From assembly GCF_016598485.1 (NCBI RefSeq), contig NZ_JAEMUW010000020.1, positions 1-64,000 of the forward strand: a DNA stretch of 64,000 bases, in the 5' to 3' direction. Positions 56,775 through 64,000 of this stretch are shown one piece after another. How positions within the stretch are numbered: position 1 is the first letter of the stretch; the number at the start of each line of letters is the position of its first letter. The notes under the pieces were generated by a model, which ran no database searches, was not told the origin of the DNA, and saw nothing but the letters and a program-made list of their open reading frames with translations. The position numbers and the translations under genes are program-made. This DNA comes from Micromonospora coerulea (GTDB lineage Bacteria; Actinomycetota; Actinomycetes; Mycobacteriales; Micromonosporaceae).

Positions 56775-59549
56775 CTAGCGGCCCAGTTCGGGCAGCGGTC
56801 CGGCGGCCGTGTCGTGAGACACATCGGAAGAATCGTTCAGGGTGTGCATGGCGTTGGCCAGCTGCACCCGGGAGCGGACGCCGAGCTTGGCGAAGACGGC
56901 TCGCAGGTGGGTCGCTACGGTGTTGGGCGAAAGGTCCAGCTGAGCGCCGGCCTCCCTGTTGGTGCGGCCCGCGCCGATCAGCCGGGCCACCCGCAGCTCG
57001 CTGTCGGTCAGCGCGCCCCAGCCGCTGACCGGCCGGGCTCGGGTCGCCGCCCCGGGCTTGCGGCGGCTGCCCGCCGCCTGCAGTCCTCGTTGCAGCGCAC
57101 TCAGGGCCGGCTTGTTGCCGGCCTTGTCGAAGAAGTGCCACGCTTCGCCGAGCTGGCCAACGGCCTCCCGGTGCTGGCCGACGTCCAGCAGAGCGAAGCC
57201 GTGGTCGACCAGCGCGCTGGCCAGCAGCATCGGCCGCGGTCCCGCGCGCAGGATCTCGACGGCCTCGGCGAGCATTGCCAGATCGCCGTCGATGACGCCG
57301 CGCACCTGCAGCGCCAGCCCCGCGAAGCTGCGCACGCCCGGATTGCGCTCGGCGCCGATGGCAGCCAGCGCCACCGCCTCGGCGACAAACTCCGCGTCCC
57401 CGGCCGCCCGGCCGATTTGCGTGAAGACCCGCATCCACCCCGGCCACCAGGGCCAATAGCTGCGGGACTCTCGCGCGGACATCAGGTGCGGCTTCAGGAT
57501 GCGTACGCTCTCAGCGACGTCACCGCGGGCCGAGGCAAGCCAGCCGCGCATCAGCACCAGGCCCGGCATCTCGACGTCGTCGCCGGCCTGGCTGTGTCGC
57601 TCGGCGCGAGCCAGGTACTCGTACGCCTTGTCCAGGTCGCCGCGGCTGAGCGAAATGGAGCTCAGGATCATCCAGCCTTCGATCGCGTACGTGTGGTTGC
57701 CCAACTCGTCACCGAGGCGCACCAGAGTCAGCGCATCGGCCTCGGCGTCGTCGAAGCGGCTCAGGTTGAAGTCCTGCCACATCTGAGCGAACAGCACGGA
57801 CGGCGGCAGGGTGTCGCTGAGCCGGGCGGCGGCGAGCAGTTTCTCAGCCTCGTCGTAGCGGTCCAGCAGTTGCAGGGCGGTGATCTCCTCGCCTAGGTAG
57901 CGGGTGCCAGCCAGCTCGCGCAGGTGGCGGAAATGGGTGAGCGCCTCCGCGTGCCGGCCCTCGTTGCGGGCGACCTCGCCGAGTACCTCGGTGGCGAGTT
58001 CCTCGGCGGGACGGTCGTCGAGCCGCACCGCCTCCGTCAGGGCGGCCCGGGCGGCGGCCAGCGCGACCGATGCCGGCTCGGCGCGGGTCATGGTCAGCGC
58101 CTCGGCCGCGGTCAGCCGGGCTCGCAGATTGACGGAGACATTGGGCAGCGCGAGGGTTTCCCGGATGCGCCGGACCATGTCGGCGAGCCGTCCCATGGGC
58201 CACAGCGCGCGGGCGATCTCCAGCTGGATCCGGGCCTTGCCGTCGACGTTGGGCGTCTCGGCCAGCACATGGTCGGCGGTGAAGATCGCCTCGGCCGGAC
58301 GTTGAGCGCGCACCAGGGCTTCCACGGCCTCGAGTCCGACCTCGCACCGTCCCCGATCGGCCGGGTCGAGCAGGCGTAGGGCCTTTTGAAGCAGGTCTCC
58401 TGCGGTCTCCGGGGAGCTCTGGGCAGCGGCCTGTCGCAGCACCTCGACAGCCTCGTGGTCTCCTCGCTCGGCGCTGGCCTGTACATGCGGCGCCGCGGCG
58501 ATGGGTCCGTGGCCGGACGTCAGCAGGTAATGCCAGCAGCGTCGGTGCAGCGATCGCCGGTGTGAGGGCAGCAGGTCGGCGTAGACCGACTCGCGAACCA
58601 GGTCGTGCCGGAACGTGACGCGCGTCTCGGACTCGGCCATCAGCCCGGTGGCGACGACCTGATCGAGCCAGCCGGCGCGGAGCCGCTGGGTGGCCAGTCG
58701 CGGGGCATCCTCGACCGGCAGCGGCCGGCCGAGGACCGCAGCGAGCTGCACGAGCTCGCTCACGTCGGCCGGCAGCGCGGCCATCCGGCGCCGGGTGCTG
58801 ATGATCAGCCCGGTGGGCACGCTGCCTTCCATCCGGCCGTGTGCCTGCTCCTGAGCTAGCCCGTCGAGCAGTTGCACGGTCAGGAAGGGGTTGCCCCCCA
58901 CGCCGCGTAGCAGCTCGTACGCCCGACCGGTGGGCAGCTCACCGAGGCGCGCGACGGCCATCCTCTCGATGTCACCCGGTGCCAGCGGACCGAGCTCCAG
59001 CCGGTGCACGTGGACGCCGTCCACGGCGGAAGAGGTCAGCTCATCGATCGCGGGCCCGTGTGCCTCGCGGCTGGTCAGCAGCCATACCACCGGGGAACCG
59101 GCGAGCCGCCCGGGCAGGATGCGCAGCGCGAAGCGGCTCAGCCGGTCCACCCACTGTGCGTCGTCGATCGCGATCAGCACCGGACCTCGTGTCGCCAGTT
59201 CCTCCAGCAGAGTCGCGATGCGGTCGACCAGCCACAGATGTTGGCCGTACAGATCCGCGAGCCCGTTGAATCCGTCACTGTCGAGCAGGGGACGGGAGCC
59301 GGAGCGGAGCGCCACCAATAGCGGAGCGCCTGGCGCGATCTGGTCCATCTCCTCGGCCTTGCCGAACCCCGCCGCGAATCCCTGCCGGGTGGCCTGCTCG
59401 GCGATCGCCTGCAGCATCGCCGTCTTACCGATCCCGGCCTCGCCGGTGACCAAAATGATCGTGCCCTGCCCGGTGTGCGCCGCTGCCCGCAGCGCCGCAA
59501 TGGCCCGGGACAGCTCGGCGCCCCGCCCCTCAAGCTCGATCCCCGCCAC
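56775..59549 (-). CDS. LAL-type LuxR-family regulator with AAA ATPase domain
   Basis: A 924-residue large ATP-binding LuxR (LAL/MalT-like) regulator. Walker A GEAGIGKT is at residues 36-43, Walker B in VLIAIDDAQWVDRLSRFALR, then DLVRESVYADLLPSHRRSLH. The middle (about 380-810) is a helical TPR-like region, and the C-terminal HTH is LTDSELRVARLIGAGRTNRE / LDLSPNTVATHLRAVFAKLG followed by VRSRVQLAN. Such regulators usually activate nearby genes in response to a nucleotide or sugar ligand. It is on the minus strand between the secreted hydrolase (downstream) and an HxlR gene (upstream). Confidence 0.92.
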   Translation of the reverse strand: MAGIELEGRGAELSRAIAALRAAAHTGQGTIILVTGEAGIGKTAMLQAIAEQATRQGFAAGFGKAEEMDQIAPGAPLLVALRSGSRPLLDSDGFNGLADLYGQHLWLVDRIATLLEELATRGPVLIAIDDAQWVDRLSRFALRILPGRLAGSPVVWLLTSREAHGPAIDELTSSAVDGVHVHRLELGPLAPGDIERMAVARLGELPTGRAYELLRGVGGNPFLTVQLLDGLAQEQAHGRMEGSVPTGLIISTRRRMAALPADVSELVQLAAVLGRPLPVEDAPRLATQRLRAGWLDQVVATGLMAESETRVTFRHDLVRESVYADLLPSHRRSLHRRCWHYLLTSGHGPIAAAPHVQASAERGDHEAVEVLRQAAAQSSPETAGDLLQKALRLLDPADRGRCEVGLEAVEALVRAQRPAEAIFTADHVLAETPNVDGKARIQLEIARALWPMGRLADMVRRIRETLALPNVSVNLRARLTAAEALTMTRAEPASVALAAARAALTEAVRLDDRPAEELATEVLGEVARNEGRHAEALTHFRHLRELAGTRYLGEEITALQLLDRYDEAEKLLAAARLSDTLPPSVLFAQMWQDFNLSRFDDAEADALTLVRLGDELGNHTYAIEGWMILSSISLSRGDLDKAYEYLARAERHSQAGDDVEMPGLVLMRGWLASARGDVAESVRILKPHLMSARESRSYWPWWPGWMRVFTQIGRAAGDAEFVAEAVALAAIGAERNPGVRSFAGLALQVRGVIDGDLAMLAEAVEILRAGPRPMLLASALVDHGFALLDVGQHREAVGQLGEAWHFFDKAGNKPALSALQRGLQAAGSRRKPGAATRARPVSGWGALTDSELRVARLIGAGRTNREAGAQLDLSPNTVATHLRAVFAKLGVRSRVQLANAMHTLNDSSDVSHDTAAGPLPELGR

Positions 59550-59570
59550 GCGCTGACCTTATCAGTCTTG

Positions 59571-60008
59571 TTACGAGACCGACTCCGTGAAGCGGCCGTC
59601 CGTGGGCTCGACCTCACCACACTCCACGCAGGTCAGGACCGCGCGCACCGCGTGCTGCGCCGCGCCGTGTACGGCGACCTGCTCCGGCTCGCCGGGCATC
59701 CACTTGTCGCCCCACTGCATCAGCGCCACCAGCACCGGCAGCAGCTCCTGGCCGCGCTCGGTGAGGTGATACTCGAAGCGGGCCGGGCGGTCCTGATACC
59801 GCTCCTGACGAACCACCTCACCGTCGATCAACACACCGAGCCGCTCGGTCAGGATGCTGCGGCTGATCCCGGTCCGGTCGAGGATCCGCTCGAAGCGGCG
59901 ATGGCCGTGGAAGATCTCGCGCAGGATCACCGGCGTCCACCATTCGCCGACGACGTCGAGGGACCGGGCGATCGAGCAGGGCAGATGGCCGACGGACGAG
60001 CGCTTCAT
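59571..60008 (-). CDS. HxlR-family transcriptional regulator
   Basis: A 145-residue regulator: CSIARSLDVVGEWWTPVILR, EIFHGHRRFERILDRTGISR, SILTERLGVLIDGEVVRQER, YQDRPARFEYHLTERGQELL and a C-terminal LTCVECGEVEPTDG. The first Cys is at the usual redox-sensing position of HxlR proteins, and an extra C-x2-C lies in the C-terminal tail, which could bind zinc or sense thiol stress. It is divergent from the truncated LAL-like gene. Confidence 0.9.
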   Translation of the reverse strand: MKRSSVGHLPCSIARSLDVVGEWWTPVILREIFHGHRRFERILDRTGISRSILTERLGVLIDGEVVRQERYQDRPARFEYHLTERGQELLPVLVALMQWGDKWMPGEPEQVAVHGAAQHAVRAVLTCVECGEVEPTDGRFTESVS

Positions 60009-60146
60009 GGCTGCACATTACTCCAGCTCACGACGCGAACGGATGAAGCCGTGGAGGCGGCCACCGGCCAGCGATCGCCGCGGTCGCGCCACCGGCTGAT
60101 CCGTTGAGGTGATTCCCGGCAAAGCGGGCCCTGATCTGCTGGGAGC

Positions 60147-60998
60147 ATGTTTCCAGGACGTAACGAGGTGCCCAACTTTTTCGGACGTGGCGAGGAACTC
60201 GGCGCCGCTCGGGCAATTCTGCGCCGGACTCGAGCCACAGGGACCGGCGCGGTCATCGCGGTCACGGGTGAGGCGGGCATTGGCAAGACCGCGCTCATCA
60301 CGGAGCTCCGGCAGTGGGCGGCCGGCGACGGCTTCGCCACCGGGCACGAGGCAGCCCAGGAATCCGGCAACATCGCGCCGCTCGCGCCCCTGCTCACCGC
60401 TCTACGCTCGGGGCCGGCGCCGGTGCTGTCACAGGCCGACTTCGGCGCGCTCGCGGCACACGCCGCTCTGCCGATCTGGCTCGTCGACCGGCTCACCGAC
60501 CAGTTGCGGGCACGGGCCACCGTGACCCCGATCCTCATCTGCGTCGAAGACCTCCAGTGGGCCGACGCGGTCACCCGGTACGCCCTTCGCGTCCTGCCCG
60601 CTCAGCTCGTCAGCTCGCCCATCGCCTGGCTGCTCTCCAGCCGGCTGCCCATTGACGCGCTCGCGGACGACGTCGCGGTGCACGCGATCCCCCTCGGCCC
60701 GTTGCCGCTCTCCGTGGCCGGGGCGGGTGGAAATCCTCTGCTCGCTGTCGCGCTGGCGCAGGGACGGCTGACCGAAGCGGTGCGACACATGCTGAGCGCG
60801 CTGCCGCCGGCCGCCATGAAGCTGCTCAGCACGGCCGCGGCGCTCGGGCCCTCGTCCACCGTCGACTCGCTCGGCGCGCCACCGGACCGTCACGCGCTCG
60901 CCCGGCTCGTACGCGAAGGGTTCCTCGCCGACGACGGGGAACGTCTGCACTTCCGTCACGAGCTGCTCAGGCAGGTCCTGCTCATCTGGATGGATTAG
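60147..60998 (+). CDS. Truncated LAL-like ATPase without DNA-binding domain
   Basis: A 283-residue protein matching the ATPase part of LAL regulators: FFGRGEELGAARAILRRTRA, VTGEAGIGKTALITELRQWA (Walker A at 41-48), EESGNIAPLAPLLTALRSG-type segment, LICVEDLQWADAVTRYALRV (Walker B), then a shortened middle (PLPLSVAGAGGNPLLAVALA, lacking about 25 residues expected there) and HFRHELLRQVLLIWMD at its end. The TPR-like region and LuxR HTH are absent, and the stop follows directly. It aligns with the first 300 residues of the 924-aa regulator across the HxlR gene. It is either a decayed paralog or a domain-only antagonist. Confidence 0.7.
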   Translation: MFPGRNEVPNFFGRGEELGAARAILRRTRATGTGAVIAVTGEAGIGKTALITELRQWAAGDGFATGHEAAQESGNIAPLAPLLTALRSGPAPVLSQADFGALAAHAALPIWLVDRLTDQLRARATVTPILICVEDLQWADAVTRYALRVLPAQLVSSPIAWLLSSRLPIDALADDVAVHAIPLGPLPLSVAGAGGNPLLAVALAQGRLTEAVRHMLSALPPAAMKLLSTAAALGPSSTVDSLGAPPDRHALARLVREGFLADDGERLHFRHELLRQVLLIWMD

Positions 60999-61113
60999 CC
61001 TCCGACGCGGTCTTCCGGCCCGGCCGCAGGCACGCCCTGATCCGGTCAGGTGATCCGCCCGCGCGCCCGTCGCGGTTTGCTGAAACGGCACACCGCTACG
61101 GGAGGAAACCGAC

Positions 61114-61932
61114 ATGCCGACCATTACCACCGCCGACGGCGCCGAGATTTTCTACAAGGACTGGGGCGGCGGGCAACCGGTGGTCTTCAGCCACGGCTGG
61201 CCGTTGAACGCCGATATCTGGGACAACCAGCTCCAGGTCGTGGCCGACCACGGCTACCGGGGTATCGCGCACGACCGTCGCGGGCACGGCCGCTCCAGTC
61301 AGACGTGGGCCGGCAACGACATGGACACGTACGCCGACGACCTCGCCGCGCTCATCGACACCCTCGACCTGCACAACGTCGTGCTGGTCGGACACTCAAC
61401 CGGCGGCGGCGAGGTCGCCCGCTACCTCGGCCGGCACGGCACCTCCCGCGTCGCCAAGGTGGTGCTGCGCGGCGCGGTCGTCCCGCACCTGCTGGGCACG
61501 GCCGAGGACCCGGGCGGCGCTCCGATGGCGGTCTTCGACCAGCTGCGGGCCGGGCTCGGCGATCGCTCGGAGTTCTACCGCGGTCTAGCCGAGCCGTTCT
61601 ACGGCAACAACCGGCCCGGCGCGGAGGTCTCGCAGGGTGTACGCGACGCGTTCTGGCTGATCAGCATGACAGTCGGGCTCAAAGCCGCGTACGACTGCAT
61701 CGCCGCGTTCTCCGAGACCGACATGACCAGGGACCTGCGCGGCATCGACGTGCCGGTGTTGCTCTCGCACGGCGACGACGACCAGATCGTGCCGATCCAG
61801 GCCTCGTCGGAGCGCTCGATCAAGCTGCTGCCTAACGCCACCCTGCACGTTCACCCAGGTGCCCCGCACGGCCTGGTGGGCCGTTTCGAGCAGGATTTCA
61901 ACCAGGAGCTCCTCGACTTCATCAAGAGCTGA
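61114..61932 (+). CDS. Alpha/beta hydrolase (non-heme chloroperoxidase-like)
   Basis: A 272-residue hydrolase close to cofactor-free haloperoxidases and aryl esterases: GAEIFYKDWGGGQPVVFSHG, WPLNADIWDNQLQVVADHGY, GIAHDRRGHGRSSQTW, the nucleophile VLVGHSTGGGEVARYLGRHG (Ser in G-H-S-T-G), Asp in PVLLSHGDDDQIVPI and His in HPGAPHGLVGRFEQDFNQEL. GGGAGGA stands before the ATG. No signal peptide. These enzymes make peracids or hydrolyse esters; the natural substrate is unknown. It is the sole gene between the truncated LAL-like and MBL genes. Confidence 0.92.
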   Translation: MPTITTADGAEIFYKDWGGGQPVVFSHGWPLNADIWDNQLQVVADHGYRGIAHDRRGHGRSSQTWAGNDMDTYADDLAALIDTLDLHNVVLVGHSTGGGEVARYLGRHGTSRVAKVVLRGAVVPHLLGTAEDPGGAPMAVFDQLRAGLGDRSEFYRGLAEPFYGNNRPGAEVSQGVRDAFWLISMTVGLKAAYDCIAAFSETDMTRDLRGIDVPVLLSHGDDDQIVPIQASSERSIKLLPNATLHVHPGAPHGLVGRFEQDFNQELLDFIKS

Positions 61933-61997
61933 GATCGGCCGGCCGGCGCCGAGCGGCGCCGGCCGCCATCGCGGCCTTGACTCGCCGACGTGCGCGC

Positions 61998-63050
61998 TCA
62001 TGCGGTGAGCCGGTAGGTCGAGCCGCTGCTGCTCGGGACCCACGCGTTGGGCAGTGCCGCGGCCAGCGCCAGCTGGGCCCGCCAGCCGGTGCAGTGCCCA
62101 GGGACGAGAAGACGAGGGCCCGCCTCGCGGAGCGCCTCGACCGTACGCCCGATGATCGGCTCGAAGGCCCTGCCGCCGAGGTGGAGCCCACCGACGAGGG
62201 CGTGCAGACGCGGCGTGCCGGTAAGGCGCTGGGCGTGGCGGACGATGTTGACGGCCCCGGCGTGGCCGCACCCGGTGAGGACGACCAGGCCCCGGGCCCG
62301 CAGGTTGACCACGAGCGCCTGGTCATCGACGACCAGCGGGTCGGGCTCCCAGGCGGAGCCGTTCCACGCCTGGTGGGCGGGCGGCATGCCGTGCTCGAAG
62401 TCGGTGGTGCGGTCGACCTCGCCGGTGATCAGGACGCTGCCGTCGACGAGCAGCGACGGCTCGCGCCGTTCGATCACCTCGAATCCTTCGCCGGCCAGGG
62501 AGCGCTTGCTCAGCGTGGGCAGCTCCTGGGCGGGGGCGCCGGGCAGGGCGAGCTGCCGGCGGGCCCAGACCCGTGGGTGGAGCACCATCGGCAGTGCCCG
62601 GGTGCCGCGTCTGGCGGCCAGGCCCGCGAGGCCGCCGGCGTGGTCGAAGTGGCCGTGGCTGAGGACGACGGCCTGGATCCGAGTGAGGTCGACGCCGAGG
62701 CGTTCGGCGTTGACGACCATCGCGTCGGGCGACAAGCCCGTGTCGAACAGCAACGTCGTCGTGCTGTTCGATCGCCGGACGGTGACGAGCGCGGCGAAGC
62801 CGTGTTCGGCACGTAGCCCGACGGTCGTCGACCCCGTCTCGAACTGGGGCGCGCTCGCGACGCCGGCCTTGAATGGAGCGCGGACGGCCCGGTCGTCGCT
62901 CTCGAGCAACGCGTCGTAGACGTTGTCGACCAGCGTGGTGATGCTGACCTCGTCGACCGGTGCGAGCGGGATCGGGTCCACGGCCGGCCCGTCGGCCGGC
63001 CGTGGACCCGCTGCGGCGACGGGCCCATGGTCGTCGCCGCTGTCACACAT
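61998..63050 (-). CDS. MBL-fold metallo-hydrolase
   Basis: A 350-residue metallo-beta-lactamase-fold protein: VSITTLVDNVYDALLESDDR, LLFDTGLSPDAMVVNAERLG, VVLSHGHFDHAGGLAGLAAR (H-x-H-x-D-H, two-metal site), GLVVLTGCGHAGAVNIVRHA (G-C-G-H) and VGGLHLGG / LVPGHCTGWRAQLAL. This is the type of 7,8-dihydropterin-6-methyl-transferase/YycJ-like MBL proteins, often of unknown substrate. The first 35 residues are extra and rich in Pro/Ala. The start overlaps the end of the carbonic anhydrase gene by 8 bp, so they are translationally coupled. Confidence 0.88.
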   Translation of the reverse strand: MCDSGDDHGPVAAAGPRPADGPAVDPIPLAPVDEVSITTLVDNVYDALLESDDRAVRAPFKAGVASAPQFETGSTTVGLRAEHGFAALVTVRRSNSTTTLLFDTGLSPDAMVVNAERLGVDLTRIQAVVLSHGHFDHAGGLAGLAARRGTRALPMVLHPRVWARRQLALPGAPAQELPTLSKRSLAGEGFEVIERREPSLLVDGSVLITGEVDRTTDFEHGMPPAHQAWNGSAWEPDPLVVDDQALVVNLRARGLVVLTGCGHAGAVNIVRHAQRLTGTPRLHALVGGLHLGGRAFEPIIGRTVEALREAGPRLLVPGHCTGWRAQLALAAALPNAWVPSSSGSTYRLTA

Positions 63051-63567
63051 CGGTGGCGACGACCTTGACGAGCCCGGTTTCGACGTCGTAGACGAGGCCG
63101 GAGACCTGCCACCCGTGTGCCGGCGATCCCGGGGCCGCGAGCAGGGCCGTATCGACCTTGACCGAGGCGTGCGGATCGCTGACCTCTTTGTCCGGCAGCA
63201 GGTCGGCGGGGATCTCGAAGTACTCGGCGAGCAGGTCGGGAAAGGCCGCGAGGTCGGTCATGCCGCAGTCGGTGTGGTGCAGTACGACGAGGTTCCAGTC
63301 GCTGCCCGGGCCGCCGCCGTTAGCCTTGCCGACCCGGCCGAGCATCGCCATGGTCTTGAAGACCGCGGGTGTGACCCGGCCGCCGACGTTGCGTATGATC
63401 GCCGCCTCCCCGAGCTCCATCCCCAGGACGACGCCGGGATCCACCCTCGGGTCGACGCACCCGATGATCATCGTGCGGCGCGAGGGATTGATTCGCAGCC
63501 CGGGAATAAACCGATGGGCGGCGAAGTCGGCGTTGCGCCGGGTCAAGTCCTCGATGACGGTCATCAT
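63043..63567 (-). CDS. Beta-carbonic anhydrase
   Basis: A 174-residue beta-class carbonic anhydrase, a zinc enzyme that interconverts CO2 and bicarbonate. The motifs are MIIGCVDPRVDPGVVLGMEL (Cys ligand, the D-x-R dyad), AAIIRNVGGRVTPAV and NLVVLHHTDCGMTDL (His-x2-Cys ligands), as in the small mycobacterial type (CanA/CynT-like). The Cys-D-x-R-x-D-P arrangement fits the usual type I active site. The C-terminus VSGLVYDVETGLVKVVA is typical. It overlaps the MBL gene and follows the membrane protein gene by 13 bp. Confidence 0.9.
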   Translation of the reverse strand: MMTVIEDLTRRNADFAAHRFIPGLRINPSRRTMIIGCVDPRVDPGVVLGMELGEAAIIRNVGGRVTPAVFKTMAMLGRVGKANGGGPGSDWNLVVLHHTDCGMTDLAAFPDLLAEYFEIPADLLPDKEVSDPHASVKVDTALLAAPGSPAHGWQVSGLVYDVETGLVKVVATDV

Positions 63568-63580
63568 GCCTCCTGGGTTG

Positions 63581-64000
63581 TCAGTTCGGGCCGGACGAGC
63601 TTCGGATCGAGGTGCCCGTGGCGGGCCGCCGGTCGGTCAGTCGCTGCCGGAGCAGCACCAGGCCGAGCCCGGCGAGGAACCAGATGGCGAGAACGACCAG
63701 GGACCATGCGGCGTGGGAGCCGTCGAAGTAGCCGTATTCGTTCACTGCTCGCACGGCCGCGCCGGGCGGGAGGATCGCGGAGACCGCCTGCGCCCACCGG
63801 GGAAGCAGGTCGTATCCGATGGTCGCCCCGCTGGTCGCGTTGCCGACGGTGGTGAGGACCAGGACGGCCAGGCCGATGCCGGCCGGTCCGAGCCACGCAC
63901 CCAAGGCTTTGGTGCTGAAGGCACTGGCGGCCGACAGGAGAGTAAGTGAGAGTGCCAGCAGCGGGAGCGGGGCCGTCAGCGAGCCGTAGATGGGACCGGC
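63581..64000 (-). CDS. C-terminal part of a multi-span membrane protein, cut by the window edge
   Basis: The minus strand reads from the window end AGPIYGSLTAPLPLLALSLT, LLSAASAFSTKALGAWLGPA, LAVLVLTTVGNATSGATIGY, LLPRWAQAVSAILPPGAAVR, AVNEYGYFDGSHAAWSLVVL and LAIWFLAGLGLVLLRQRL, then a stop. At least three hydrophobic helices are visible. The G-N-x-x-S-G ... L-P-P-G-A-A-V-R-A-x-N-x-x-x-Y-F block is that of YhgE/Pip-like (DUF3533) or ABC-2-type permeases with membrane-anchored exporters. The N-terminus lies beyond the window. It is probably co-transcribed with the carbonic anhydrase and MBL genes. Confidence 0.75.
   Translation of the reverse strand, partial: AGPIYGSLTAPLPLLALSLTLLSAASAFSTKALGAWLGPAGIGLAVLVLTTVGNATSGATIGYDLLPRWAQAVSAILPPGAAVRAVNEYGYFDGSHAAWSLVVLAIWFLAGLGLVLLRQRLTDRRPATGTSIRSSSGPN

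Overview
The window is very GC-rich DNA with GTG and TTG starts, Shine-Dalgarno tracts of the GGAGG type, many near-leaderless genes and long GC hairpin terminators. The gene set includes LAL-type LuxR regulators, TIGR04222 and TIGR03086 proteins, a WYL regulator, a class II UvrA, GH15, cydAB, a probable HspR/HAIR-controlled Hsp20 and an OFA transporter with its small subunit. Together these point to an actinomycete, most likely of the Micromonosporaceae. That placement is an inference from gene content, not a phylogeny.

Region 1 (1-6200) is accessory and decayed. A decapitated VOC gene, an ABM monooxygenase and a YdeI/OmdA-like gene come first. Remnants follow: a resolvase and a Tn3-type transposase that meet head to head, a DUF2637-like scrap and an IS5-like scrap. 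Among them lies one intact gene, a rifampicin-type FAD monooxygenase (rox).

Region 2 (6200-25300) opens with a three-domain envelope polysaccharide protein (NodB deacetylase, processive GT2 and acyltransferase-3), translationally coupled to a Pro-rich membrane protein. After it come an HNH nuclease, an unrecognised Rossmann-like protein, an aldo-keto reductase, acetyltransferases, a cupin, a MarR/MFS pair, Hsp20 under a HAIR-like element, a WYL regulator, a tyrosine recombinase, an F420-type LLM oxidoreductase, a divergent HxlR/NmrA pair and an AidB-like acyl-CoA dehydrogenase.

Region 3 (25300-42300) is mostly housekeeping: a gdpD-UMF1 MFS-tdk operon, an HTH/DUF4180 coupled pair, an SDR, a PlsC-type acyltransferase, cydAB, two divergent MarR genes, an Eis-like acetyltransferase with an apparent frameshift, a patatin-PrxQ-hypothetical operon, an SDR, and an OFA-family MFS gene overlapping a 41-residue small subunit that is easily missed. 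A membrane protein gene is split by an in-frame TGA that sits where a Trp codon would fit.

Region 4 (42250-51900) is a series of small stress and detoxification modules. It holds an ArsR-SRPBCC fusion under a 24-bp perfect palindrome, a TIGR03086 protein, an ArsR-arsenate reductase fusion with an ArsR-like dyad, VOC proteins, an AraC regulator, a PNPOx-like protein, a class II UvrA and a GH15 glucosidase. A 59-bp imperfect hairpin of unknown nature lies after uvrA.

Region 5 (51900-64000) is again accessory. It has an intact IS1634-type element flanked by 15-bp direct repeats, a TGT-like C-terminal fragment, a coupled wHTH/unknown pair, an ISL3 transposase remnant, a secreted alpha/beta hydrolase, a full-length LAL regulator with a truncated LAL-like ATPase on the other side of an HxlR gene, a second alpha/beta hydrolase, an overlapping beta-carbonic anhydrase/MBL hydrolase pair and the end of a membrane protein at the window edge.

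No tRNA, rRNA, CRISPR array or recognisable antibiotic biosynthetic cluster was seen. The best candidates for undescribed biology are the three-domain polysaccharide protein, the HTH/DUF4180 pair, the wHTH/unknown pair next to the TGT-like fragment, the TGA-split membrane protein and the hairpin after uvrA. All functions are assigned by reading the translated sequences and recalling families; no database search was run.
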